A stretch of DNA of 18,663 nucleotides from CAYMSF01 sp964542255 (GTDB taxonomy: Bacteria; Verrucomicrobiota; Lentisphaeria; Victivallales; Victivallaceae): assembly GCA_964542255.1 (NCBI GenBank), contig CAZITV010000030.1, positions 1 through 18,663 on the forward strand, in the 5' to 3' direction. Shown in pieces: positions 7,836 through 14,550 of the stretch; within the stretch, counting starts at the first letter, position 1; each line of letters opens with the position of its first letter. A program made the position numbers and the translations under genes. A model generated the notes under the pieces. That model did no database searches. It was not told the DNA's origin and saw only the letters and a list, made by a program, of their open reading frames with translations.

Positions 7836-8583
7836 TTTTAGTCAGACCCCATATTTTTAGGCTTTTATTGTCATAGAAGCGGGCGATGGTCAAAACCAAT
7901 GGTACAGCCAATAAGTTCCAAGCAGGGTAGGTCAGATTTCTTTTTTTATTGCGCCATGCATGTAGTAGCTTTTGTGCGAATTTTTCAGGAGCGCCGCCGC
8001 CTGGGGAGCGGGGCGGTCTGCGATTGCCCAGTGCGCGTCCGGAGAAGCCCGTATCAATCCTGCCCGGTGTAACGTCCATAACGTGGATGTTATATTGGCG
8101 CAACTCGACGCGGAGTGTATTTGAGTAAGCTGTCATGGCTGCTTTGGATGCACAATATGCTCCCATACAAGGAACGTATAGTTTGCCAGCGACAGAGGAG
8201 ACATTAATTATGGTTCCATTACTTTCTTTTAACCAAGAGAGACAGCAACGGGTTAGTTCGATTGCCGAGAAAAAATTCAAAGCAAAGAGTTGTTGAATTT
8301 CATTTTTGTTCATTTCTTCCCAAGTTGAGTAGCAGCCGATGCCGGCATTATTAATTAACAAATCTATTTTTCCAAATTCATTAACTATTTGTTCAACTGC
8401 GCGATTTCTTTGTTCGGCCACTGTTATGTCGGTTTGAATCCAGCGAGTAAGCTCAATCGGCGGTTTTGTGCGGGATAACCCTACGACAATTATATCAGCA
8501 GAGATAAAATGTTTTGCAGTTGCTAATCCCAATCCATTTGAAACTCCGGTAATAACTGCGACTTGCTGATTGGTATTGATCAA
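7828..8583 (-). CDS. Short-chain dehydrogenase/reductase (SDR family)
   Basis: A 251-residue classical SDR oxidoreductase using NAD(P)H. It has the Rossmann nucleotide motif TGVSNGLG (12-19), NNAG (78-81), the structural Asn103, and catalytic Ser130, Tyr143 and Lys147 (YxxxK). S37/R38 after strand 2 (GLSRTK) suggest NADP(H) preference. The substrate is unknown. A hydrophobic stretch near the C-terminus (221-237) could bind membrane or shape the active site. The start codon is TTG at 8583: no ATG lies near it, AAGGGA precedes it at good distance, and the Rossmann fold then begins at residue 8 as is usual. It overlaps the following secreted-protein gene by 8 bp. Confidence 0.88.
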   Translation of the reverse strand: MINTNQQVAVITGVSNGLGLATAKHFISADIIVVGLSRTKPPIELTRWIQTDITVAEQRNRAVEQIVNEFGKIDLLINNAGIGCYSTWEEMNKNEIQQLFALNFFSAIELTRCCLSWLKESNGTIINVSSVAGKLYVPCMGAYCASKAAMTAYSNTLRVELRQYNIHVMDVTPGRIDTGFSGRALGNRRPPRSPGGGAPEKFAQKLLHAWRNKKRNLTYPAWNLLAVPLVLTIARFYDNKSLKIWGLTKNG

Positions 8584-9247
8584 AATTTGTTTTCCCTTGA
8601 ATAAAGGTTGAAATTGGCACAGAAAAAAACTTATTGCAAATAAGTATCATCGGTGCTTGATATTTGCCACGTGACTCTCAGAACTGCTGTTACCTTAGCT
8701 TAAAACATACAAAAGTCAATATTGTCATGACAAGGACATCATATATATTTTTTCTGAAGTGAATTTAAGCGTTTTTACAAAATTAACTGAGTTTTTAACT
8801 GATTATTATGAATACCGTTGTGTTGATTGTTTGCTGCATCCCTGTCGGCGTCCGTTAAGTGAGACTTAGCCTTCCCTTTCAAGTTTTGAGAGTTATTATT
8901 TCCTCTTGTTTGTCAGACTTAATGCACCACGGCTATTTTGTCAAACTAACTGCACAAGCTCATTTTTAGGCTGTGCGTTTACTTTCTCCATTTGCTCATA
9001 ATGTTTTTGCAAAAAAAGGATATTTTACTGGTGATTATACTTGATTTATACAGAATTTGAGTTATATTAAAAATTTGGTATCGGAATCATCATTTAAAAA
9101 TTGTGACTCATATCAAGTCGCTACTATTTGTGACAAAGTTTTGATGGTGGATTTGCTTGATGCGCAGGCAGCAGTTTAGAGGCTGAGAAAACTTATAGAT
9201 AATAGTAATCTTTAGGCAATAACAATAATTTGTAACAGGCGGGTGCT
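8584..9247. other. 664-bp intergenic region between divergent genes
   Basis: It separates the minus-strand dehydrogenase from the plus-strand sigma factor gene. I see only very short open frames without ribosome-binding sites. A 7-bp hairpin with loop GAG lies at 8854-8870, and a second hairpin is formed by GCACA/TGTGC around 8952-8977. A stable RNA could be hidden here, but no known RNA family signature was found. The right end holds a possible sigma-gene promoter. Confidence 0.4.
9175..9203 (+). promoter_or_regulatory. Candidate promoter of the sigma factor gene
   Basis: TTTAGA (9175-9180, 4/6 match) is spaced 17 bp from GATAAT (9198-9203, 5/6 match). Transcription would begin near 9210, giving a leader of about 38 nt with the ribosome-binding sequence AGGCGGGTG at 9237-9245 just before the ATG. 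Confidence 0.4.
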
Positions 9248-11290
9248 ATGGTAAAAAAGAATACTCAGGCTAAAACAAATGTCGGCGCTGTTAAGTTTAA
9301 AAATGTTAAGCCTAATAAATCGCAGTCAGGGTTCAAGCAAAAACCGGATAACAACATTAATAAAAAAAATACATCTAAAAGCATTGATAAAACACAAGCT
9401 AAGAGCGTTAAACCCGCTTCTCCGGCAAAAAACGTTGCTGTGCGCGGCAGTTCGCTTGTTGTTGCTAAACGCAATGACAAAATAAGTAAGACTAAAAAGT
9501 ATAAAAAAATGCCTAAAGCAGCAGCAATAATCCCTAAAATAAAAAAAACAGATATAATGGCAAAAAAGAACGATAAAGTGGCGAAAGATAATAATAAAAC
9601 CGCATTGGTGATTTCGAAGAAAAAAACTTTTGGCGAAAAAACTGTAGAAACTAAGAAGGCTGCTCCGCAAACTTCGGCGGGGATAAAAGGAAAAAAAGTT
9701 AAGCCAGTTGATAGTACTCTGAAAAAAAATGAGGCAAAAAGTAAGTTAAAACCTTCAGCAAAAATGAATACGGTGATTTCTAAAGTGATACCAGCTGCTT
9801 TGCCTATAAAAAAACGTAAATCTGCCACAGTACAAAATATTAAGCAAAAAAATGTTGCCACATATAAGAAAATCAGCAATGCGGTAAAAATTCCAGTTAA
9901 ATCGGGAAAAATTATCAAGCTATTGCCGGCGGTTTCCAATAAAAAAACTTTAGTTGCACCGAAAAAGAATGTTGTTCTATTGCCGGCGATTGCCAATAAA
10001 AAAACTTTAGTTGCACCGAAAAAAAGTGTTACGCCATTACTGCCGGCTCACAAAACAAGTTTACCGGTTGCAAAAAATATAAAAAAAGACAAAGTATTGC
10101 CAACAGCAAAAACTGTTTTGAATAACGTTGTAAAGTCAAACGCAAATTCTTTAAAATCGACACCCCCACAAATATTGAAGTCTGACTATACTACACCCAA
10201 AAAGAGCTCAGCAAAATCTGATAAAAAATCAGCAAAAATAGTTATTGCTACAGTCGTGACACCACAAAAACATGCAAAGAATTCCGCAGTCAAGCAGACT
10301 GATAAAATTTCTGCTGTCGATGTCGACCGACGCCCAAAAGTACGTGTAAAAAATGATATTTCGTCACAAGGCAAATCAGATAAACCTGTAACCAAGCAGG
10401 AAAAAGATACCGAGCGCCAAAATGTTTTGAATAGTAAGTCTACTGGTGGCTCAAAAAATGATACGATGAAGACTTATATGCTGGATATAGGTCAAATATC
10501 GCTCGTCACTAAAAAAGAAGAAGTTGATCTGGCAGAGGCGATTCATGGTACTGATGTGTTAGCGCATGACGAGGCACGCTCTATCTTGATTCAGGCTAAC
10601 TTGCGTTTAGTCGTTAAAATTGCCCATGATTTTAAAGGTTTGGGATTACCATTGCTTGATTTGATTTCTGAAGGCAACATCGGCTTGATGCGTGCTGTCG
10701 AAAAATTTGACCCAGCAAAAGGTGCAAAATTCAGTTCATATGCCGCGTGGTGGATTAAACAATCTATGCGCCGTGCTTTAGCAAATCAAAGCCGCACAAT
10801 TCGTATTCCAGTGCAATCTGCAGGTAAAATTAATAAAATCAAATCAGTCCGGATGCGTTTAACCGAAGAACTTGGACGTGAGCCTACTGATGCGGAGATA
10901 GCGGTTCATTTGGACTTTAGCGAACGCACTGTGGCCGGGTTAAGGTTGGCGGATTTGCGTACTTTTTCATTGCATGATCCAATTCAGCAGGGAGAAGACG
11001 GTGAGTTTCAAGATATTATACCTGATCGCCGTGCATCAACTCCGGAACAGATATTAGGTGATGTGGAATCTGTTGATCGTTTGGTTAGTTTATTGGAAGA
11101 ACTTGATGACCGCGAGAAGATGATTCTAAAAATGCGGTTCGGCCTGGATGGTAACCGTTCACGTACTTTAGAAGAAGTAAGTCAGGAAATCGGTAGAACC
11201 AGAGAACGTGTTCGTCAAATTCAAAATCAGGCGTTAACAAAATTAAAGATACTGCTTGCTGATGAAGCTGGTTTCGCTGGTGATTATTAA
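9248..11290 (+). CDS. Sigma-70 factor with long lysine-rich N-terminal arm
   Basis: A 680-residue RNA polymerase sigma factor of the RpoD/RpoS group. Residues 407-680 are the sigma core: region 1.2 (MKTYMLDIGQISLVTKKEE), region 2 from about 451 (NLRLVVKIAHDFKGLGLPLLD) to the -10-recognising WWIKQSMRRAL (501-511), region 3, and region 4.2 with the helix-turn-helix at 640-663 (RTRERVRQIQNQAL). The first 406 residues hold no region 1.1. They form a low-complexity arm with about 95 lysines plus many Ala, Pro, Ser, Asn and Val, and almost no aromatics, resembling histone H1-like tails. A 57-bp in-frame tandem duplication lies inside it. Region 4.2 resembles RpoS-type as much as primary sigma, so which class it is remains open. 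rpsU follows 53 bp downstream. The start is supported by AGGCGGGTG; M407 could be an internal start but lacks a ribosome-binding site. Confidence 0.9.
   Translation: MVKKNTQAKTNVGAVKFKNVKPNKSQSGFKQKPDNNINKKNTSKSIDKTQAKSVKPASPAKNVAVRGSSLVVAKRNDKISKTKKYKKMPKAAAIIPKIKKTDIMAKKNDKVAKDNNKTALVISKKKTFGEKTVETKKAAPQTSAGIKGKKVKPVDSTLKKNEAKSKLKPSAKMNTVISKVIPAALPIKKRKSATVQNIKQKNVATYKKISNAVKIPVKSGKIIKLLPAVSNKKTLVAPKKNVVLLPAIANKKTLVAPKKSVTPLLPAHKTSLPVAKNIKKDKVLPTAKTVLNNVVKSNANSLKSTPPQILKSDYTTPKKSSAKSDKKSAKIVIATVVTPQKHAKNSAVKQTDKISAVDVDRRPKVRVKNDISSQGKSDKPVTKQEKDTERQNVLNSKSTGGSKNDTMKTYMLDIGQISLVTKKEEVDLAEAIHGTDVLAHDEARSILIQANLRLVVKIAHDFKGLGLPLLDLISEGNIGLMRAVEKFDPAKGAKFSSYAAWWIKQSMRRALANQSRTIRIPVQSAGKINKIKSVRMRLTEELGREPTDAEIAVHLDFSERTVAGLRLADLRTFSLHDPIQQGEDGEFQDIIPDRRASTPEQILGDVESVDRLVSLLEELDDREKMILKMRFGLDGNRSRTLEEVSQEIGRTRERVRQIQNQALTKLKILLADEAGFAGDY
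9920..10033 (+). repeat. 57-bp tandem duplication within the sigma gene
   Basis: Two adjacent copies, 9920-9976 and 9977-10033, stay in frame and encode LLPAVSNKKTLVAPKKNVV and LLPAIANKKTLVAPKKSVT (residues 225-262). A degenerate third LLPA follows. The copies differ at only a few bases, so the duplication looks recent and shows how the lysine-rich arm may grow. Confidence 0.9.
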
Positions 11291-11343
11291 AATTATAATT
11301 AATTTCAACCATTAAATACCATTAAAGGGGGTGAATCTAAAAT

Positions 11344-11514
11344 ATGGATACAGAAGTTCGCGTAAAAAAAGGCGAAGCTATTGACCGCGCATTGCGTCGC
11401 CTAAAAAAGAAGTTGGACAAAGAAGGTACACTCAAGGAATTGCGTAACCGTCGGCACTTCGAAAAACCGAGTGAAATCAAACGTCGTAACAAAAAGCAGC
11501 AGAAGCGTTTCTGA
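11344..11514 (+). CDS. rpsU: 30S ribosomal protein bS21
   Basis: A 56-residue basic protein of normal bS21 length. It has the family pattern EVRVKKGEAIDRALRRLKKKLDKEGTLKELRNRRHFEKPSE followed by a Lys/Arg-rich tail ending QKRF. bS21 sits near the anti-Shine-Dalgarno end of 16S rRNA and assists initiation. It has the strongest ribosome-binding site in the window: AGGGGGTGA (11326-11334) matches the anti-SD in 8 of 9 positions, 9 nt before the ATG. It follows the sigma gene by 53 bp and ends before an intrinsic terminator, so it is probably co-transcribed with the sigma gene. A TATAAT at 11294-11299 lacks a clear -35 but could give extra transcription. Confidence 0.93.
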   Translation: MDTEVRVKKGEAIDRALRRLKKKLDKEGTLKELRNRRHFEKPSEIKRRNKKQQKRF

Positions 11515-11548
11515 TTACCTTTGCATTCTTTGTTAAAAAATTATTTTT

Positions 11549-11578
11549 AGCCGGAAATATTTTCCGGCTTTTTCTCTT
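11549..11578 (+). terminator. Rho-independent terminator after rpsU
   Basis: A perfect 9-bp stem, AGCCGGAAA (11549-11557) and TTTCCGGCT (11561-11569), closes a 3-nt loop and is followed by a T-rich tract (TTTTCTCTT). It lies 34 bp after the rpsU stop and ends the sigma-rpsU transcript. Confidence 0.92.
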
Positions 11579-11986
11579 ATAATTAATTTTATTCTCAATA
11601 GACGCAATTATTAATTAATAAGAGCTAATTTCAAAACTCTTTTGAGATTTTTGCATCTTTTTCGGTTTTTGGGCGACTTAAGCTCATCTTGGGTAGCGCT
11701 ACTACACTTGATTTCGCTTAAATACATCAGAAACTTCAAAAAATCCTACAAAACTCAATTCAAAATAGTTTTGCAACTACCTCAATAAAAGCTTATTTGA
11801 AACGTATCTTTATAGATAGATTTTTGAGTGGTTTGCATTATTATTTGCCGATATGAAATGGCAAGGCTTTTAAAGGCTGCGGTGTAAAACATCAAATTTG
11901 CAAAATGTCAAAATAGTTTTCAAATTAAAGCTACAATCATTTGTTAATATAAATGTTAAAAATAGATAATAATGGAGTTGATAATT
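11579..11986. other. Intergenic region before the esterase gene
   Basis: It contains no gene. It holds the 142-bp inverted-repeat element described separately (11632-11773) and then AT-rich sequence up to the esterase. -10-like boxes near 11932 and 11965 have no convincing -35 partner. Confidence 0.45.
11632..11773. repeat. 142-bp inverted-repeat element, possibly MITE/REP-like
   Basis: The ends are 14-bp inverted repeats with 13 of 14 matches: CAAAACTCTTTTGA (11632-11645), and TCAAAATAGTTTTG (11760-11773), which is the complement of CAAAACTATTTTGA. Inside, TTAAGC and GCTTAA form a nested pair around a perfect palindrome, GTAGCGCTAC (11692-11701). The element is non-coding, has no target-site duplication that I can see, and has no second copy in the window. 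It may be a miniature mobile or REP-type repeat, or a structured RNA. Confidence 0.45.
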
Positions 11987-12955
11987 ATGCCATTGATTGA
12001 CATGCCGATTGAGCAACTGCGAAAGTATAAAGGTAGCAGCCCGTGTCCAAAAGATATTGATAAGTATTGGTCACAGGCTATTGCCGAAATGAAGACTATT
12101 GAACCTAATATTGAATTACGCCCCGCAAATTTTCAAGCTCCATTTGCCAGTTGTTTTGATATGTATTTTACTGGTGTAGGCGGGGCTCGAGTTTATGCGA
12201 AATTATTGCGTCCCAAAAATATTGCCAAGAAAAAACATCCAGCAGTGGTTATGTTTCACGGTTATTCCGGCAATTCTGGAGATTGGCAGGATAAACTTGG
12301 TTATGTCGCTGCTGGCTTTACAGTTGCCGCATTGGATTGCCGCGGTCAATCTGGCAAATCAGAAGATAACAGCTCTGCCATCGGCAGCACGTTCAGAGGG
12401 CATATAATTCGCGGTTTGGATGCCGGTGCTGAACATTTATTATTCCGTAGAATTTATTTGGATTGTGCTCAGTTAGCCGGATTAGTAATGAATATGCCTG
12501 GTGTTGATCCGACGAAAGTTGGAGCAATGGGCGGTTCTCAAGGCGGTGCATTGACCATTGCGTGCGCATCACTTGAACCTAGAATTAATAGAGCGGCTGT
12601 GCTTTATCCGTTTTTGAGTGATTTTCGCAGGGTGTGGGATATGGATTTGTGTGTGGATGCCTATTCTGAATTGAGAGATTATTTTCGTTGGTATGACCCA
12701 ATGCATTCTCGTGAAGCAGAAGTATTTAACCGACTAGGTTATATTGATATACAGAATATTGCCAAGCGGATACATGGAAATGTTTTGATGGTAACAGGTT
12801 TGATGGATAAAATATGCCCGCCGTCAACACAGTTTGCTGTGTATAATAAAATTACTGCATCCAAGGACATTATTATTTACCCAGATTTTGGGCACGAAGG
12901 GTTGCCTGGAATAAATGATACGGTATTCAAATATATGCTTGAAATGCTAAAATAA
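11987..12955 (+). CDS. CE7 acetyl-xylan esterase / cephalosporin-C deacetylase
   Basis: A 322-residue alpha/beta-hydrolase of carbohydrate esterase family 7, which removes acetyl groups from xylo-oligosaccharides and other small acetylated substrates. The N-terminus (MPLIDMPIEQLRKYKG) and overall length match B. subtilis Cah closely. The catalytic triad is Ser184 in GGSQGG, Asp274 in GLMDKICPPST and His303 in FGHEGLP, close to Cah Ser181/Asp269/His298. FHGY (90-93) replaces the usual YHGY at the oxyanion loop. There is no signal peptide, so it is cytoplasmic, as is normal for CE7 enzymes acting on imported oligosaccharides. I chose ATG 11987 over an in-frame ATG at 11972 because GGAG (11974-11977) lies 9 nt before it and it gives the family's standard N-terminus. 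It ends 29 bp from the convergent kinase gene. Confidence 0.9.
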   Translation: MPLIDMPIEQLRKYKGSSPCPKDIDKYWSQAIAEMKTIEPNIELRPANFQAPFASCFDMYFTGVGGARVYAKLLRPKNIAKKKHPAVVMFHGYSGNSGDWQDKLGYVAAGFTVAALDCRGQSGKSEDNSSAIGSTFRGHIIRGLDAGAEHLLFRRIYLDCAQLAGLVMNMPGVDPTKVGAMGGSQGGALTIACASLEPRINRAAVLYPFLSDFRRVWDMDLCVDAYSELRDYFRWYDPMHSREAEVFNRLGYIDIQNIAKRIHGNVLMVTGLMDKICPPSTQFAVYNKITASKDIIIYPDFGHEGLPGINDTVFKYMLEMLK

Positions 12956-12984
12956 TGCAGATTAACAATATTAATGCGGATTAA

Positions 12985-14319
12985 TTAACTCAAAAGTCTG
13001 TATAATAAGCATATGGCGATAAGCGTGAGAACAATAATGGTTACTACGATTGCAACTGTCAGCAATGAATTGTTCTGTTTCCGTTCGGATAACTTTGGTG
13101 GTAATGTGGTCCCGTTCGGTTGACCGTTTTCATGGGCTTGATTATTGTCGCTAATATCAATTTTTGGTTTTGTTTGCGGCGTAGTTGAATTAGTATCATC
13201 CATTGAGATTTTTAACGTTGAGTCAGTTTTTCCAGAGTTCGTAACAACCGCATAACTGCGGCCAGATTGTTTGCGTACATTTAGATTGATTGAGTCACTT
13301 GGGTTCGAAGTTTTACCGGAAGTATTCCGATCTTTTGAATTAATATTCAAGTCAACTCTCCCGGGCATCCTTCCGGCAAGTACCGCATCAATATCGGCAA
13401 TAACATAACTCCAGCTGGCTTGACGGTCTCCGGGCAGTTTCGACATCATAATTTTAATAAGAGCGGAGCACTCTTTTGAAATTTGCATATTGATTGACTC
13501 AGGCGGAGGCAGTGCAGCATTAGCGTGCATTTGCAATACTCGTACCGGCGAGTCTCCAATAAATGGAGGTTGACCAGTCACCATGTGGTATAGGCTGGCT
13601 CCAAGCGAATAAATATCAGAACGAAAGTCGATATCATGCGCTGCTCGTGCCTGCTCCGGACTGATATAGTCCGGCGTCCCCACAACGAGGTTTATAGAAG
13701 TATCATCGTGGTTATCTTTTAAACATTTTGAAATACCCATATCCATAAGCTGCGGAATGCCGCGATGGTCAATCATAATGTTGGAAGGCTTGATGTCACG
13801 GTGCAGCAAACGATGTTCCTCCCAGGCATAATCAAGTGCTGAGGCAATGGCCTTGCAGATTTTTAAAGCTTCACGTTCAGACAATGGCCCGGCTTTAAGC
13901 TTACTTGATAACTCTACCCCGTCAATATAGCTGGTGGCAAGATAGTAATAATCACCAATGTGGCCAGCAGAGAAGGCAGTTATAATATTTGTGTGAGATA
14001 ACTTTCCAGCAGTTTTTGCTTCTGATAAAAAGCGTTTAATAAATTGTTTGTCTTGTGAATACTTTGGTGCGAGAATTTTTAGTGCAACTGGTCTTGTCAT
14101 TGATATTTGTATTGCAAGCCATACTTCACCCATACCACCACTGCCTAATTTGCGTTCCAAAATAAAATCACCCAGTTCCAAATCCTGGTATAGACCCGGC
14201 ATGGGAACGACAATCAAGTGGTGGCAATGCAGGCATTGTGCACTTTGACCAGCAAGTGATGCAACTGCAGTAATTTCAGCGTCGCACTCAGGGCAATTGA
14301 ATACAATTTCGAAATCCAT
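12985..14319 (-). CDS. Tail-anchored zinc-ribbon Ser/Thr protein kinase
   Basis: A 444-residue Hanks-type kinase. Residues 1-40 carry a small zinc ribbon (C9xxC12, C29xxC32). The kinase domain runs about 50-317: glycine loop GSGGMGEV (59-66), VALK with Lys81, Glu100 of helix C, the catalytic loop HRDIKPSN (H173, D175, K177, N180), DMG in place of DFG (193-195), and SPE (220-222). It is probably active, since the catalytic residues are present. A Ser/Thr/Asn-rich linker (320-415) leads to one membrane helix (418-440) and only four residues beyond it. The kinase is therefore anchored by its tail with no periplasmic sensor (no PASTA or similar). GAAAGA lies upstream of the ATG. It follows the MFS gene on the same strand after a 231-bp gap. 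Substrate and signal are unknown. Confidence 0.92.
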   Translation of the reverse strand: MDFEIVFNCPECDAEITAVASLAGQSAQCLHCHHLIVVPMPGLYQDLELGDFILERKLGSGGMGEVWLAIQISMTRPVALKILAPKYSQDKQFIKRFLSEAKTAGKLSHTNIITAFSAGHIGDYYYLATSYIDGVELSSKLKAGPLSEREALKICKAIASALDYAWEEHRLLHRDIKPSNIMIDHRGIPQLMDMGISKCLKDNHDDTSINLVVGTPDYISPEQARAAHDIDFRSDIYSLGASLYHMVTGQPPFIGDSPVRVLQMHANAALPPPESINMQISKECSALIKIMMSKLPGDRQASWSYVIADIDAVLAGRMPGRVDLNINSKDRNTSGKTSNPSDSINLNVRKQSGRSYAVVTNSGKTDSTLKISMDDTNSTTPQTKPKIDISDNNQAHENGQPNGTTLPPKLSERKQNNSLLTVAIVVTIIVLTLIAICLLYRLLS

Positions 14320-14361
14320 ATTGGGTCTTTCATCAAGTTTACAAAATACACGGTTTTGTGA

Positions 14362-14394
14362 CGCTATAAGATTGCAATTTTTACTTGTATAGCG
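14362..14394 (-). promoter_or_regulatory. Inverted repeat in the kinase 5' region
   Basis: CGCTATA (14362-14368) and TATAGCG (14388-14394) form 7-bp arms separated by 19 bp, 43-75 bp upstream of the kinase ATG. It could be an operator or an mRNA hairpin. Confidence 0.25.
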
Positions 14395-14428
14395 AGCACT
14401 AAGATTGTTTGTATTTTTAATAACCTTA

Positions 14429-14440
14429 ATACCGCGGTAT
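14429..14440. promoter_or_regulatory. Perfect 12-bp palindrome, candidate operator
   Basis: ATACCGCGGTAT is perfectly symmetric and GC-cored inside AT-rich sequence. It lies 110 bp upstream of the kinase ATG and 111 bp past the end of the MFS gene. A CCTT/AAGG pair just outside extends the symmetry imperfectly. Either a dimeric regulator site or chance. Confidence 0.3.
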
Positions 14441-14526
14441 GAAAGGCACTAAAATGCGAACCTTATCTCCAATAATTACTATATTGATATTTATTATTGT
14501 TACAAGTAAATGTTATAGAATTATCT

Positions 14527-14542
14527 TATCATTTATGATAAT
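14527..14542 (-). terminator. AT-rich hairpin after the MFS gene
   Basis: TTATCAT-TT-ATGATAA is a perfect 7-bp hairpin, 8 bp beyond the MFS stop on the minus strand. It is AT-rich and lacks a following T-run, so it is at best a weak terminator or an mRNA 3'-end stabiliser. Confidence 0.25.
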
Positions 14543-14550
14543 ATCTTGAG

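Noticed and set aside
7396..7860. Plus-strand 154-codon hydrophobic frame
   Set aside because: It lies antisense to the secreted-protein gene, which has a signal peptide and coupled start; this frame has no start signal or known similarity.
8809..8859. 16-residue hydrophobic micro-frame (MNTVVLIVCC...) as a possible leader peptide
   Set aside because: There is no ribosome-binding site, no regulatory codon run, and it lies about 390 bp from the next start.
8820..8980. Possible small stable RNA (SRP/6S type) among the hairpins
   Set aside because: Neither the conserved SRP GGAAG/AGCA loops nor the 6S open-bubble layout could be found on either strand.
9265..9996. Long minus-strand frame of 243 codons, very hydrophobic and membrane-like
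   Set aside because: It is the mirror of the AAA/AAG-rich lysine arm of the sigma gene, which reads as Phe/Leu on the other strand. It has no ribosome-binding site, and the plus-strand gene clearly encodes a sigma factor.
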